From JBOGEB01 sp050743125 (GTDB taxonomy: Bacteria; Actinomycetota; Nitriliruptoria; Euzebyales; Egibacteraceae): DNA of 20,541 nucleotides. The position numbers were made by a program, and so were the translations under genes. This document shows positions 1-8,100 of this stretch, one piece after another. Below the pieces are notes generated by a model. The model was not told the DNA's origin. It worked only from the letters and a program-made list of their open reading frames with translations, and did not search any database. Each line of letters starts with the position of its first letter. Position 1 is the first letter of the stretch. The stretch spans positions 1-20,541 of the forward strand of contig JBOGEB010000066.1 of the NCBI GenBank assembly GCA_050743125.1, written 5' to 3'.

Positions 1-1
1 C

Positions 2-367
2 GACGACGCCGCGCGTCGCGGCGACAAGAGGCTCGTCGCCCGGTCGGAGTGCGCCTACTACTGCCCGGACGCCGCGACCGTGCGCCGCTGCGTGGAGGCG
101 CTGCGTGACAGCGACGAGCGGCTGCGCACCCGGCCCGAGGAGCTCATGCTGTGGGACTGGCAGTCCACCTTCTTCAAGACTGACCCGGACAACGAGGCCG
201 GCGGCGGCACGATCCTCCTCGGTGTCGCCTGGTACGACGAGGAGTTCTACCTCGACCGCCGTGACGCCTGGTTCGGGGCGCTGCACAAGCGCGCCTACGC
301 CATCATCGGCGTCCCGTTGGAGAACATCACCGTCACCCACTGGCGGCTGGACAGCAAGACGGCCTGA
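2..367 (+). CDS. hypothetical protein, C-terminal part (5' end outside window)
   Basis: The reading frame is open from the window edge to a TGA at 365-367 and gives about 121 residues. It starts upstream of the window; the GTG at 80 is only an internal candidate. The visible protein is soluble, rich in charged and aromatic residues (WDWQSTFF, GVAWYDEEFYLDRRDAWF), with no membrane segment, signal peptide or Cys-rich motif. I do not recognise the family. A long hairpin lies just after the stop and the next gene converges on it, so this is the 3' end of a transcription unit. Coding is supported by the compositional character and the clean stop before the terminator; function is unknown. Confidence 0.65.
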   Translation, partial: DDAARRGDKRLVARSECAYYCPDAATVRRCVEALRDSDERLRTRPEELMLWDWQSTFFKTDPDNEAGGGTILLGVAWYDEEFYLDRRDAWFGALHKRAYAIIGVPLENITVTHWRLDSKTA

Positions 368-381
368 CCCTCTCCCGCACC

Positions 382-415
382 GTCGGGCCCTGCCTGCCCC
401 GGGGCGGGGCCCGAC
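382..415. terminator. hairpin between convergent genes, possible bidirectional terminator
   Basis: A perfect 9-bp stem (GTCGGGCCC at 382-390 with GGGCCCGAC at 407-415) encloses a 16-base, very GC-rich loop that can itself pair (GCCCC/GGGGC). It lies between the stop codons of two convergent genes. There is no T-tract, which is common for actinobacterial terminators. Confidence 0.55.
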
Positions 416-423
416 ACCTCGCG

Positions 424-1692
424 TCAACGTGCGCCGGACGGCGCGGTGCTCACTGCGGAGACCACGGCGGTTTCTGCCACCGCGGTGCGCGCCAGGCGTG
501 CGGAGCAGGCCAGAGCGAGTAGCCCAGCCGCGGCGGTGGCCACGCCGGCGGCGGCGAACGCCGATGACGGGTCAGCGGCGACCAGCGAGGGAACGAGGAC
601 CATGCCAGCGGTCCCTGCGGCTCGGATGACCGTCTGGTCGGTGGCGAGCAGGCGCAGCCGCTCAGCCGGGGCGAAGCGCTGAGCAAGGTGAGTACTCATG
701 GACACCGCCGCGACAGGCGCGCACAGCCCGCCGACCGCGGCCAGGGCCATCACCGCCGCAAGCGAGCCGGCCAGTCCCGTGGCCGCCAGCGCCAGCCCGC
801 TCACAGCCCAAGCGGCACAGTAAGCAGAGGGAAGCCGCCTGACAACCCGCAGGTGACCGGCGAGCGGGTTGCCGAGCAGCGCACCGAGTCCGGCTGCGGC
901 CATCACCAGCCCGTAGCCGCCCGCCCCGGCGTGGAGCTGCACGCTGAGCAGGATCGGCGTGCAGATCGCAGAAGCCGCCGCGCAGAACAGGCCCAGCCCG
1001 TGCACGCCGATCGCGAGCGCGACCTGCGGGTTGCGTCGCAGCAGCGGCAGCGCCCGGGGCAGCGGCGGGCAGCCCTGGTAGCGCTCGTGGGCTGGCGCAG
1101 CGGCCTGCCCGGTGGCGCTACGACGAAGCCAGCCGAGCGCGACCGCGGACACGACGAAGGTGACCGCGTCCACGGTGTACAGGTGGATCTCGGGCAACAC
1201 CAACAGCAGCGCCCCCGCCGATCCCGGCCCGGCGACCCGGGCGATCCGCCCGGTCAGGTCCAACAGCCCGGTCACCTGCTGCACCCGCTCGTGCTCGACG
1301 AGCTCGGGCACGAGCGCGCCGAGGTTCGGGTCGAACACCGCGCCCAGCACACCGAGCACGGCGGCGACGATCAGCAGCGCGACCACCCCACCGGCGTCGG
1401 CGTGCCACAGCAGCGGCAGAGCCCCCACGGCCGCGGCCCGCGCGAGGTCCACCCAGGCCAACGTCCCAAGCGAGGCGAACCGGGCCAGGACACGCCGGCC
1501 GAACACCCCGATCACCACGTAGGGGACGGACTCGACGACGGCGACCATGCCCATCAGCGCCGCCGAGCCGGTGGCCTGCCAGACCACCCACATCACTGCC
1601 AGCGCGTACAGCCGGTCACCGAGCACCGAAAGGGTCTGAGCGACCCACAGCAGCAGCACCGGGCGGTGGCGCAGCAACCGCAGATACCCCAT
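424..1692 (-). CDS. MFS transporter (multidrug/efflux type)
   Basis: This 422-residue protein is almost entirely hydrophobic helices and resembles the MFS_3/EntS-like efflux group. It opens with LLRHRPVLLLWVAQTLSVLG, typical of TM1 in that group, then has a loop motif near residue 121 (DPNLGALVPELV), a Gly-rich helix near 155 (GPGSAGALLL), a hydrophilic central linker around 190-220, and a second half ending in small-residue helices. It would export a small molecule by proton antiport in the cytoplasmic membrane; the substrate cannot be read from sequence. The frame stays open to a GTG at 1827, which would add 45 residues. I chose the ATG at 1692 because that extension is not MFS-like and resembles part of another protein. 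Neither start has a convincing ribosome binding site. Confidence 0.82.
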   Translation of the reverse strand: MGYLRLLRHRPVLLLWVAQTLSVLGDRLYALAVMWVVWQATGSAALMGMVAVVESVPYVVIGVFGRRVLARFASLGTLAWVDLARAAAVGALPLLWHADAGGVVALLIVAAVLGVLGAVFDPNLGALVPELVEHERVQQVTGLLDLTGRIARVAGPGSAGALLLVLPEIHLYTVDAVTFVVSAVALGWLRRSATGQAAAPAHERYQGCPPLPRALPLLRRNPQVALAIGVHGLGLFCAAASAICTPILLSVQLHAGAGGYGLVMAAAGLGALLGNPLAGHLRVVRRLPSAYCAAWAVSGLALAATGLAGSLAAVMALAAVGGLCAPVAAVSMSTHLAQRFAPAERLRLLATDQTVIRAAGTAGMVLVPSLVAADPSSAFAAAGVATAAAGLLALACSARLARTAVAETAVVSAVSTAPSGAR

Positions 1693-1863
1693 CGGTCTCG
1701 CGAGCTGCTCCCTGGTCGCGCCCAGGCTCTTGAGGTCGCCGCCAATCCGTTGACGCGTCAGGACCACCACGACCAGCGCCGCCAGCGCTGCGATCGCCAC
1801 CGTCTGCACGAGGGGACCGTACGCCACCAGCTCGACAAAACGGCAGAACCGCCGCGACCGCCC
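1690..1863 (-). pseudogene. possible FtsX-like ABC permease fragment fused in frame upstream of the MFS gene
   Basis: The reading frame upstream of the MFS ATG encodes a hydrophobic helix (VAIAALAALVVVVLTRQ) followed by GDLKSLGATREQLARP. A helix followed by 'LRALGATRRQL' is typical of FtsX/MacB-type permeases, just after a transmembrane segment. No start, no further domain and no partner ATPase are present, so if the resemblance is real this is a remnant. Alternatively it is simply an N-terminal extension of the transporter starting at GTG 1827. The identification rests on one short motif. Confidence 0.3.
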
Positions 1864-1881
1864 TCGTCCGCTGCACCTCCC

Positions 1882-1905
1882 TGTAGGCCACCGTGTAGGC
1901 CACCG
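1882..1905. repeat. 12-bp tandem duplication
   Basis: TGTAGGCCACCG occurs twice head to tail at 1882-1893 and 1894-1905. It sits in non-coding debris between the transporter and the cytochrome c fragment. Confidence 0.85.
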
Positions 1906-2045
1906 TCAGTCCAGCGAGAACAGGTACGCGGAGAGGTTGATCGCGTCCTCTGAGACGGCGAGGTCGGGCATCACGGTGCCGGGTTCGACCTGCTGGGGTT
2001 GCTGATCCAGCGGACGAGGTTGTCCTGGTTGCTGACGAGCGCCCC
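1906..2045 (-). pseudogene. cytochrome c C-terminal fragment, frameshifted
   Basis: On the minus strand the stop at 1906-1908 closes a frame reading PGTVMPDLAVSEDAINLSAYLFSLD. This matches the C-terminus of class I cytochrome c domains: the Met haem-ligand region 'PGTxMPDLxxSE', then the last helix 'xxxxAYLFSL'. Just upstream, in a neighbouring frame, the DNA reads ALVSNQDNLVRWISNP, which is the part that should precede it ('NLxRWIxxPQxVxPG'). One missing C in a run of C near 1992-1996 breaks the frame. The CXXCH haem site is absent, because the DNA upstream belongs to the remnant on the other strand. A real full gene would carry electrons outside the membrane; this piece cannot. Confidence 0.6.
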
Positions 2046-2048
2046 GGC

Positions 2049-2783
2049 GTGGTCCGAGGCGTGCGTTACCGAGCCGGGGACGGTTGGCACGAGGTGCGGG
2101 CGCTGCTGACCGTCGGCGCCGACGGCCGCAGCTCGACGATCCGCCGGCTCGCCCGGTTTGCGCCTGTCGGCACCTCGCCGCCGATGGACGTCCTGTGGTT
2201 CCGGCTGCCGCGTGCTCGTCGTGCTGTACCGCGGTGACCACTGGCAGGTCGGCTACGTGTTCCCCAAGGGGACCTACCAGCGGCTGCGCGCTGCCGGCCT
2301 CGACGCCCTGCATGCCTCGATCGCCGAGGTGACCCCGGAGTTCACCGACCGATTGGGGGCGCTACGGGACTGGAAGGACGTCTCGCTGTTGTCGGTGGAG
2401 TCGAACCGCCTGCCGCGCTGGTACCGTCCGGGCCTGCTGTTGATCGGCGACGCGGCGCACGTCATGTCGCCCGTGGGCGGGGTGGGGATCAACTACGCGA
2501 TCCAGGACGCCGTCGCTGCGGCGAACCTGTTGGAGGCCCCGCTGCGGGCTGGCCGGATGTCCCTGCGTGAGCTCGCGGCGGTGCAGCGCCGCCGGGAGCT
2601 GCCGACGCGGGTGGTTCAGGTCTTTCAGACGGTTATCCAGCGCCGCGTGCTGGCCGAGGCCCTCGACGCGACCACGCCGTTCACCCTGCCAGCGCCGTTG
2701 CGCTTGCTCACCAAGTTCCGTACCTGCGGACGCTGCCCGCGTGGCTGATCGCCTACGGCCTTCGACCCTCCCGCCCGCGCTGA
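2049..2783 (+). pseudogene. FAD-dependent monooxygenase remnant (PHBH-like), 5'-truncated with two frame breaks
   Basis: Three stretches belong to one aromatic-ring hydroxylase-type flavoprotein. First, 2049-2210 reads GVRYRAGDGWHEVRALLTVG then ADGRSSTIRR (the family 'DG' motif) and ends in DVLWFRLPR. Second, one frame over, 2212-2718 reads VLVVLYRGDHWQVGYVFPKG and LLIGDAAHVMSPVGGVGINY (the 'GD' FAD-ribityl motif). Third, back in the first frame, 2721-2783 reads YLRTLPAWLIAYGLRPSRPR and stops at TGA 2781. The N-terminal GxGxxG FAD-binding region (roughly 110 residues) is missing. The first junction also appears to lack around 15-25 residues. The second break needs one extra base near 2719. 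The gene is dead unless the breaks are sequencing errors, which would not explain the lost 5' end. Confidence 0.75.
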
Positions 2784-3105
2784 GGCATCCGCCCCCGATG
2801 TCGCAGTGGCCAGGTTTCGTCACGCATGCGTGACGAAACCTGGCCACAAAGGACTAGGCCGGTGCGGGCGACGAGCGGCTGCGCGCTGTTCCTGACGAGA
2901 TCGAGCGGGCCGCGCACGGTCGGCAACTCAGCGAGCCCGGTACGGCACGCACCCTACGCGGCGGCCAGCCTTGTGGTCTGTCACGCGCCGCCGCTTGCCT
3001 CGGCCAGAGGGACAATGGGGACGCTCTTGGCGAAGCGGGGCGAGTTTCTACGTTGCCCCCAACGTGGTCGACCTGACCGCTTGACCCGGCTATTAGGAGG
3101 CGGGC
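2784..3105. other. non-coding interval with a long palindrome
   Basis: There is no credible gene here. The interval holds the 42-bp palindrome at 2806-2847, about 240 bases of unremarkable sequence, and the ribosome binding site AGGAGG (3095-3100) of the next gene. No convincing -35/-10 pair was found for that gene. Confidence 0.6.
2806..2847. repeat. perfect 42-bp palindrome with no spacer
   Basis: The left arm (2806-2826) begins GTGGCCAGGTTTCGTCACG. The right arm (2827-2847) is its exact reverse complement, centred on GCATGC, and the bases outside it do not pair. As RNA it would fold into a stem of about 19 bp with a minimal loop. It follows the monooxygenase remnant by 22 bases. It has no T-tract. 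It could be a terminator, a binding site for a dimeric protein, or a copy of a dispersed palindromic repeat. Confidence 0.9.
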
Positions 3106-4083
3106 ATGCGCTGGCTCACTCTCACCTCGGCCGTCTTGCTCATCTCGAGCCTCGCGAGCCTCGCGCCGGCGACGGCGGTTCCCCAGGACCAACTCAAGCG
3201 CTCCGGGGTGGTGTTCAAGGTCAACAACATGCAGGAGCTGGGTGCTTCCCGGCAGGTGCACGGGTACCGGATCGACCCTGCGTGCAAGGCGTCAACCGCT
3301 GTGCTCCTGCAGCACGGGCTCTCCTATACCGGTGAGGCGTGGGATATACCTGGCTACTCGTACGCGCGCAAGATCGCCGCAGCCGGCTACACGGTGGTCG
3401 CTATCGACCGCCTGGGCTACGGTCGCAGCCGGCTGCTCAACGGGTACAAAATCGGCTCGGAGGCATACGCGCACATGACCCGCCAGATCGTCCGGCAGCT
3501 CCGCAAGGAGGGGTTCAAGCATGTGGTCCTCGGCGGGCACAGCGCGGGAGCGGAAGTCTCCGAGCTCGCGGCGGGGCTGTTCGGGGGCGTCGATGCGCTC
3601 ATGGTCATGGGCTACCACCACAGGCCCGGGACGGCGTTCCTGAAGGGGTTCATCGGAAGGGACACCGTCGGCGCGTTCACGAATGACTACGTGTACTTCC
3701 TCGGCACGCCCCGGCACCGCGCTGAGATGTTCTACACCGCCAACGCCGATCCTGCCGTGGTCGCTGCGGACACCAAAGCCGCGGTGCCGACGCCCAGCGG
3801 TGAGATCCTGACGATCGGCAATCAGCCCTCACGGCTGGTCATGTCGAAAGTGAAGGTGCCGGTGTTCCTGCAGCTCGCGGAGCAAGACCGGCTGTTCCCG
3901 ATCCGGTTCGCCAAGACGGAGAAGGCGCTCTTCCTGTCAGCCTCCTCCGTAACCCTCGACACGGTCCCTGCCGCTGGCCACACGTATATAACGCACCGCA
4001 GCGGCCCGGCCGCCGCTGACCGGATGACCGCCTGGCTGCGATCGCTCAAGAGCACGCCAGCGTGCAACGCGTCGCACGGCTGA
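3106..4083 (+). CDS. secreted alpha/beta hydrolase
   Basis: This 325-residue protein starts with a clear Sec signal peptide (MRWLTLTSAVLLISSLASLA, cleavage probably near residue 24 after PATA). The mature part is an alpha/beta-hydrolase fold: the oxyanion strand QHGLSYTGEAW near residues 69-79, a nucleophile elbow GGHSAGAE with Ser146, an acid in LAEQDRLFP (Asp261) and the final His292 in AAGHTYITH. The triad order Ser-Asp-His is canonical. It should hydrolyse an ester or similar bond outside the membrane; the substrate is unknown. The ATG is fixed by AGGAGG five bases upstream. It stands alone: debris lies upstream, and the next gene converges on it across a hairpin that overlaps the stop codon. 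Confidence 0.88.
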   Translation: MRWLTLTSAVLLISSLASLAPATAVPQDQLKRSGVVFKVNNMQELGASRQVHGYRIDPACKASTAVLLQHGLSYTGEAWDIPGYSYARKIAAAGYTVVAIDRLGYGRSRLLNGYKIGSEAYAHMTRQIVRQLRKEGFKHVVLGGHSAGAEVSELAAGLFGGVDALMVMGYHHRPGTAFLKGFIGRDTVGAFTNDYVYFLGTPRHRAEMFYTANADPAVVAADTKAAVPTPSGEILTIGNQPSRLVMSKVKVPVFLQLAEQDRLFPIRFAKTEKALFLSASSVTLDTVPAAGHTYITHRSGPAAADRMTAWLRSLKSTPACNASHG

Positions 4084-4098
4084 GCGCTCCGCTCAGCC
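4078..4098. terminator. hairpin between convergent genes
   Basis: A perfect 9-bp stem GGCTGAGCG (4078-4086) and CGCTCAGCC (4090-4098) has a 3-base loop and overlaps the hydrolase stop codon. It is well placed to terminate the hydrolase and, from the other side, the convergent methyltransferase. Confidence 0.6.
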
Positions 4099-4110
4099 CT
4101 TCCTACGGCC

Positions 4111-4920
4111 CTACGGCTTCCAGCCCCAGGCCTGGAAGAAGATGGGGTGGAGCACGAGCGTCCCCGGCTGCTCGAGGTGGGCGGCCAGCTCGCTGACCAG
4201 GTCGTCCAGGGTCGCCGCGGTCAGCGCACCGCTCGCCAGGATCCGCTCACGCACGGCGCTGACCAGGTACAGGTTGAACGTCTGATAGGGGTCTCCGGGG
4301 GCCCAGACGTGCGCATGGGTTTGGACCTGCACGTCCTCGAGACCCGCCCGGCGCAACAGGTCGGGAAGACGCCTGCCGATGAACGGATCCATGCCGGCGC
4401 TCTGCCACAGCCCGATCAGGATGCGGTAGACCCGATCCCAGGCGGGATGCGGTGGCTCGCAGACCCATGAGACGAAGTCGAGCTCCTGCAGCGCGACGCA
4501 GCCACCCGGCCCGGCAAGTCGGGCCATCTCGGCAACGACCTCCTCCGGGCTGGGGGTGTTGATGAGGACCAGCCGCTCGTGGACGAGGTCGAAGGACTCG
4601 CCAGGCAGCTTCGTATCCGTGGCCTCACCGTTGCGCAGCTCGACGTCGAGGTTCCGTTCGGCCACCGACCGCGCCGCCATCTCCAGCATGCGGGGCTCGC
4701 GGTCGAGCCCGACGACCGCCCCGGCCGGGCCGGCCGCCTGGACCAGCAGATCGAGCACGCCCAGCGGGCCGCAGCCGATGTCGATCGCCCGCCAGCCAGG
4801 CTTGACCCCGACCTGAGCCAGCAGCCACTCGGCTTCCGCCCGGTGGATCTCGCCTTGTTTGAGCAGCCGCTCCCGCTCAGCGTCACTTACGCCCAGCAGG
4901 TACTCCTCGGTCTGGGACAT
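4111..4920 (-). CDS. class I SAM-dependent methyltransferase
   Basis: This 269-residue protein has a Rossmann methyltransferase core. Motif I is AIDIGCGPLGVLDLL (residues 45-59), followed by an acidic ribose-binding residue in VVGLDREP (Asp73) and a motif II/III region FDLVHERLVLINT. The C-terminal half carries a variable substrate lid (PHPAWDRVYRILIGLWQSAG). It resembles UbiE/Methyltransf_11-type small-molecule methylases; the substrate is unknown. The ATG is preceded by AAAGGGGG, about four bases away. It is divergent from pyruvate carboxylase, with a 243-bp intergenic region that must hold both promoters. Confidence 0.88.
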   Translation of the reverse strand: MSQTEEYLLGVSDAERERLLKQGEIHRAEAEWLLAQVGVKPGWRAIDIGCGPLGVLDLLVQAAGPAGAVVGLDREPRMLEMAARSVAERNLDVELRNGEATDTKLPGESFDLVHERLVLINTPSPEEVVAEMARLAGPGGCVALQELDFVSWVCEPPHPAWDRVYRILIGLWQSAGMDPFIGRRLPDLLRRAGLEDVQVQTHAHVWAPGDPYQTFNLYLVSAVRERILASGALTAATLDDLVSELAAHLEQPGTLVLHPIFFQAWGWKP

Positions 4921-5000
4921 GAGTCCCCCTTTGCGTTCGGCCCAAACCGCCTGCGCTACCCTGACTTATGCGCCCGACGGTCCCTTCCGTACTGCTATCG

Positions 5001-5031
5001 GCCGGTATACAACATCCATAGAATTACCGGC
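5001..5031. promoter_or_regulatory. spaced inverted repeat in a divergent promoter region
   Basis: GCCGGTA (5001-5007) and TACCGGC (5025-5031) are perfect inverted copies separated by 17 bases, in the region between the divergent methyltransferase and pyc. The arms overlap TATACA (5006-5011), a fair -10-like hexamer. It could be an operator; a 7-bp arm is short enough to arise by chance. Confidence 0.3.
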
Positions 5032-5045
5032 AGTGCGCGCAGACT

Positions 5046-5069
5046 CCGGTCTGTGACCCGGTCTGTGAC
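5046..5069. repeat. 12-bp tandem duplication
   Basis: CCGGTCTGTGAC is present twice in tandem (5046-5057, 5058-5069), followed by a partial third CCG, in the pyc/methyltransferase intergenic region. Confidence 0.85.
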
Positions 5070-5148
5070 CCGTCGACCGTGCAGCGTGCATGGTTGCGGT
5101 GGCACGCCCTTCGCGCGACCTCGTCGGAGATTGCGCTGGCAGAGCGGT

Positions 5149-5154
5149 TATGCT
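5149..5154 (+). promoter_or_regulatory. -10 element of pyc, probably leaderless transcript
   Basis: TATGCT lies nine bases before the pyc ATG, and no good SD sequence is present (only GGGG at 5156-5159). Transcription would begin two or three bases before the start codon. No matching -35 was found at 17 bp. Confidence 0.4.
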
Positions 5155-5163
5155 CGGGGCGCG

Positions 5164-8100
5164 ATGGCGCAGAGAATCCGCAAGCTGCTGGTCGCCAACC
5201 GGAGTGAGATCGCCATCCGCGTTTTTCGGGCGGCGACCGAGCTTGGGATCCGCACCGTGGCGGTCTACTCCCGCGAGGACCGCTTCTGTCTGCACCGCTT
5301 CAAGGCCGACGAGAGCTACCTGGTCGGCAAAGGGCGGGAGCCTGTGGGGGCGTACCTCGGGATCGCCGAGATCATCAGGGTCGCGGGTGAGGTCGGCGTC
5401 GATGCGATCCACCCCGGCTACGGCTTTCTTGCGGAGAACCCGGAGCTCGCCGAGGCGTGTCGCCGTGAGGGCATCGTCTTCGTCGGCCCCCCGCCCCAGG
5501 TCATGGCCCGGATGGGCAACAAGGTCGAGGCGCGGGCGTTGGCCTGCGCGGCGGGCGTGCCCGTGATGCCCGCCACCGGGGCGCTTCCCCACGACCTGCG
5601 GGAGGCGGCGCGGCTCGCCGGGGAGGTCGGCTTCCCGCTGATGGTGAAGGCGAGCTGGGGCGGCGGCGGTCGCGGGATGCGCGTGGTGCGCGGCCCGGGC
5701 GAGCTCGCGGAGCAGGTCGCGGCCGGCCGGCGGGAGGCGCGCGCCGCCTTCGGGAACGACGAGGTGTTTCTCGAGCGGCTGGTCGAGCGCGCGCGGCACG
5801 TCGAGGTCCAGGTGCTCGCCGACCGCCACGGCAACGTGGTGCACCTGTACGAGCGTGACTGCAGCGTCCAGCGCCGCCACCAGAAGGTGGTGGAGGTGGC
5901 GCCGGCGAGCGCGCTCGACGACCGTCAGCGCGCGCAGCTGTGCGAGGCCGCGGTCCGGGTCGCCCGCGCGGCCGGTTACGAGAGCGCCGGCACGGTCGAG
6001 TTCCTGATCGACGCCGACTCGGGGCGTTTCTCGTTCATCGAGGTGAACCCCCGGATCCAGGTCGAGCACACGGTCACCGAGGTGGTCACCGGGATCGACA
6101 TCGTCAAGGCGCAGATCCGGATCGCCGAGGGGGCTCGCATCGGTACCCCGTCCAGCGGCGTTCCGGAGCAGGAGCAGATCCGCCTGAACGGCTACGCGCT
6201 GCAGTGCCGGATCACCAGCGAGGACCCGGAGAACCGGTTCATCCCTGACTACGGCCGTATCAGCGCCTACCGCGGGGCGAACGGCTTCGGCATCCGCCTC
6301 GACGGGGGTACCGCCTACTCCGGCGCGGTCATCACTCCGTTCTACGACTCGCTGCTGGAGAAGGTCACCGCCTGGGCGCCTACGCGCGAGGAGGCGATCC
6401 GCCGGATGGACCGCGCCCTGCGCGAGTTCCGGATCCGGGGCGTGAAGACGAACCTCGCCTTCCTCGATGCGCTCCTCAACCATCCCCGCTTCCGCTCGGG
6501 CGAATACACCACCGACTTCATCGACGAGACACCCGAGCTGCTGCGCTTCACTCCCCCCCGCGACCGGGCCACCCGGCTGCTGTCCTTCCTCGGGAACGTG
6601 CTCGTGAACGGCAACCCGGAGGTGGCCGGGCGCCCCGTCCCGGGCCGCGTGCCGCAGCCCCAGGTGCCGGACGGTCTGGAGCCCTCCGCAGAGCGCGGCA
6701 GCCGTGAGCTTCTGGCGGAGCTCGGGCCTGAGGGTTTCGCGCGGTGGATGCGGGCGCAGCCCCGGCTTCTGCTCACCGACACGACCTTCCGTGACGCGCA
6801 CCAGTCGTTGCTGGCCACCCGTGTTCGCACCTACGACCTGCTCGCTGCTGCGCCGGCGTACTCCCGCTCGCTGACCGGGCTGCTCTCGCTCGAGGCGTGG
6901 GGCGGGGCGACCTTCGACGTCGCGATGCGCTTCCTCAAGGAGGATCCCTGGGAGCGGCTGCGCGCGCTGCGCGAGCGGATCCCGAACATCTGCCTGCAGA
7001 TGCTGCTGCGCGCCTCGAACGCGGTCGGGTACACGAACTATCCGGACAACGTGGTCCGCTTCTTCGTCGCCCGGGCGGCCGAGGCCGGGATCGACCTGTT
7101 CCGCGTCTTCGACTCGCTGAACTGGGTCGAGAACATGCGCGTGGCGATGGACGCGGTGCTCGAGAGCGGCAAGCTGTGCGAGGCCGCGATCTGCTACACC
7201 GGCGACCTGACCGATCCGTCCCGCCAGAAGTACGGCCTCGCCTACTACGTCGACCTCGCGCGCGAGCTTGAGGGGGCCGGCGCGCACATCCTCGGCATCA
7301 AGGACATGGCCGGGCTGTGCAAGCCCGAGGCGGCGCGGCGGCTGGTGAGCGCCCTGCGCCAGGAGGTGGGCGTCCCGCTGCACTTCCACACCCATGACAC
7401 CAGCGGGATCGCGGCGGCGAGCGTCCTCGCGGCGGCCGAGGCGGGAGCGGACGCCGCCGACGCCGCGATGGACCCGATGAGCGGGCTCACGTCACAGCCG
7501 AACCTGGGCTCGATCGTCGAGGCCCTCCGCGGCGGCCCGCGCGACACCGGATTGCCGCGCGAGCCCTTGGCGGCGCTGGCGACCTATTGGGAGGGCGTGC
7601 GCCGCTACTACCTGGGGTTCGAGAGCGACATGCGCGCGGGCACGGCCGAGGTCTACGAGCACGAGATACCAGGGGGTCAGTACACGAACCTGCGTCAGCA
7701 GGCGCGCGCGCTGGGCATCGAGTCGCGCTGGCGCGACGTGGCGCGCGCCTACGCCGAGGTCAACGACATGTTCGGCGACATCATCAAGGTCACGCCGACG
7801 TCGAAGGTGGTCGGGGACCTCGCCGTGCTCATGGTCACCAACGGCCTGTCCCGCGAGGACGTGCTCGACCCCGAGCGCGAGACCGCGTTCCCCGAGTCGG
7901 TGGTGGAGTTCTTCCACGGCGACCTTGGGCAGCCCCCCGGCGGCTTCCCCGAGGCGCTCCAGCGCAAGGTGCTGAAGGGCAGACCGCCGCTGCGCGTCCG
8001 TCCGGGCGAGGCGCTGCCCCCCGCCGACCTCGCCCAGGCACGCGCCGAGCTGGAGCGCGCGATCTGCCGCTCGGCCAGCGACGACGAGCTGGCCTCCTAC

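Noticed and set aside
688..1953. A 421-residue plus-strand frame
   Set aside because: It is antisense to the MFS transporter, Gln/Arg/His-rich, with no domain.
2826..3335. A 169-residue plus-strand frame starting in the palindrome
   Set aside because: It has no SD, no similarity I recognise, and runs into the hydrolase gene in another frame.
4579..5163. N-terminal extension of the pyruvate carboxylase frame by about 195 residues
   Set aside because: It runs antisense through the divergent methyltransferase, is Arg/Pro-rich shadow sequence, and family homology begins exactly at the ATG at 5164.
4966..7395. An 809-residue minus-strand open frame
   Set aside because: It is antisense to pyruvate carboxylase, with no recognisable domain.
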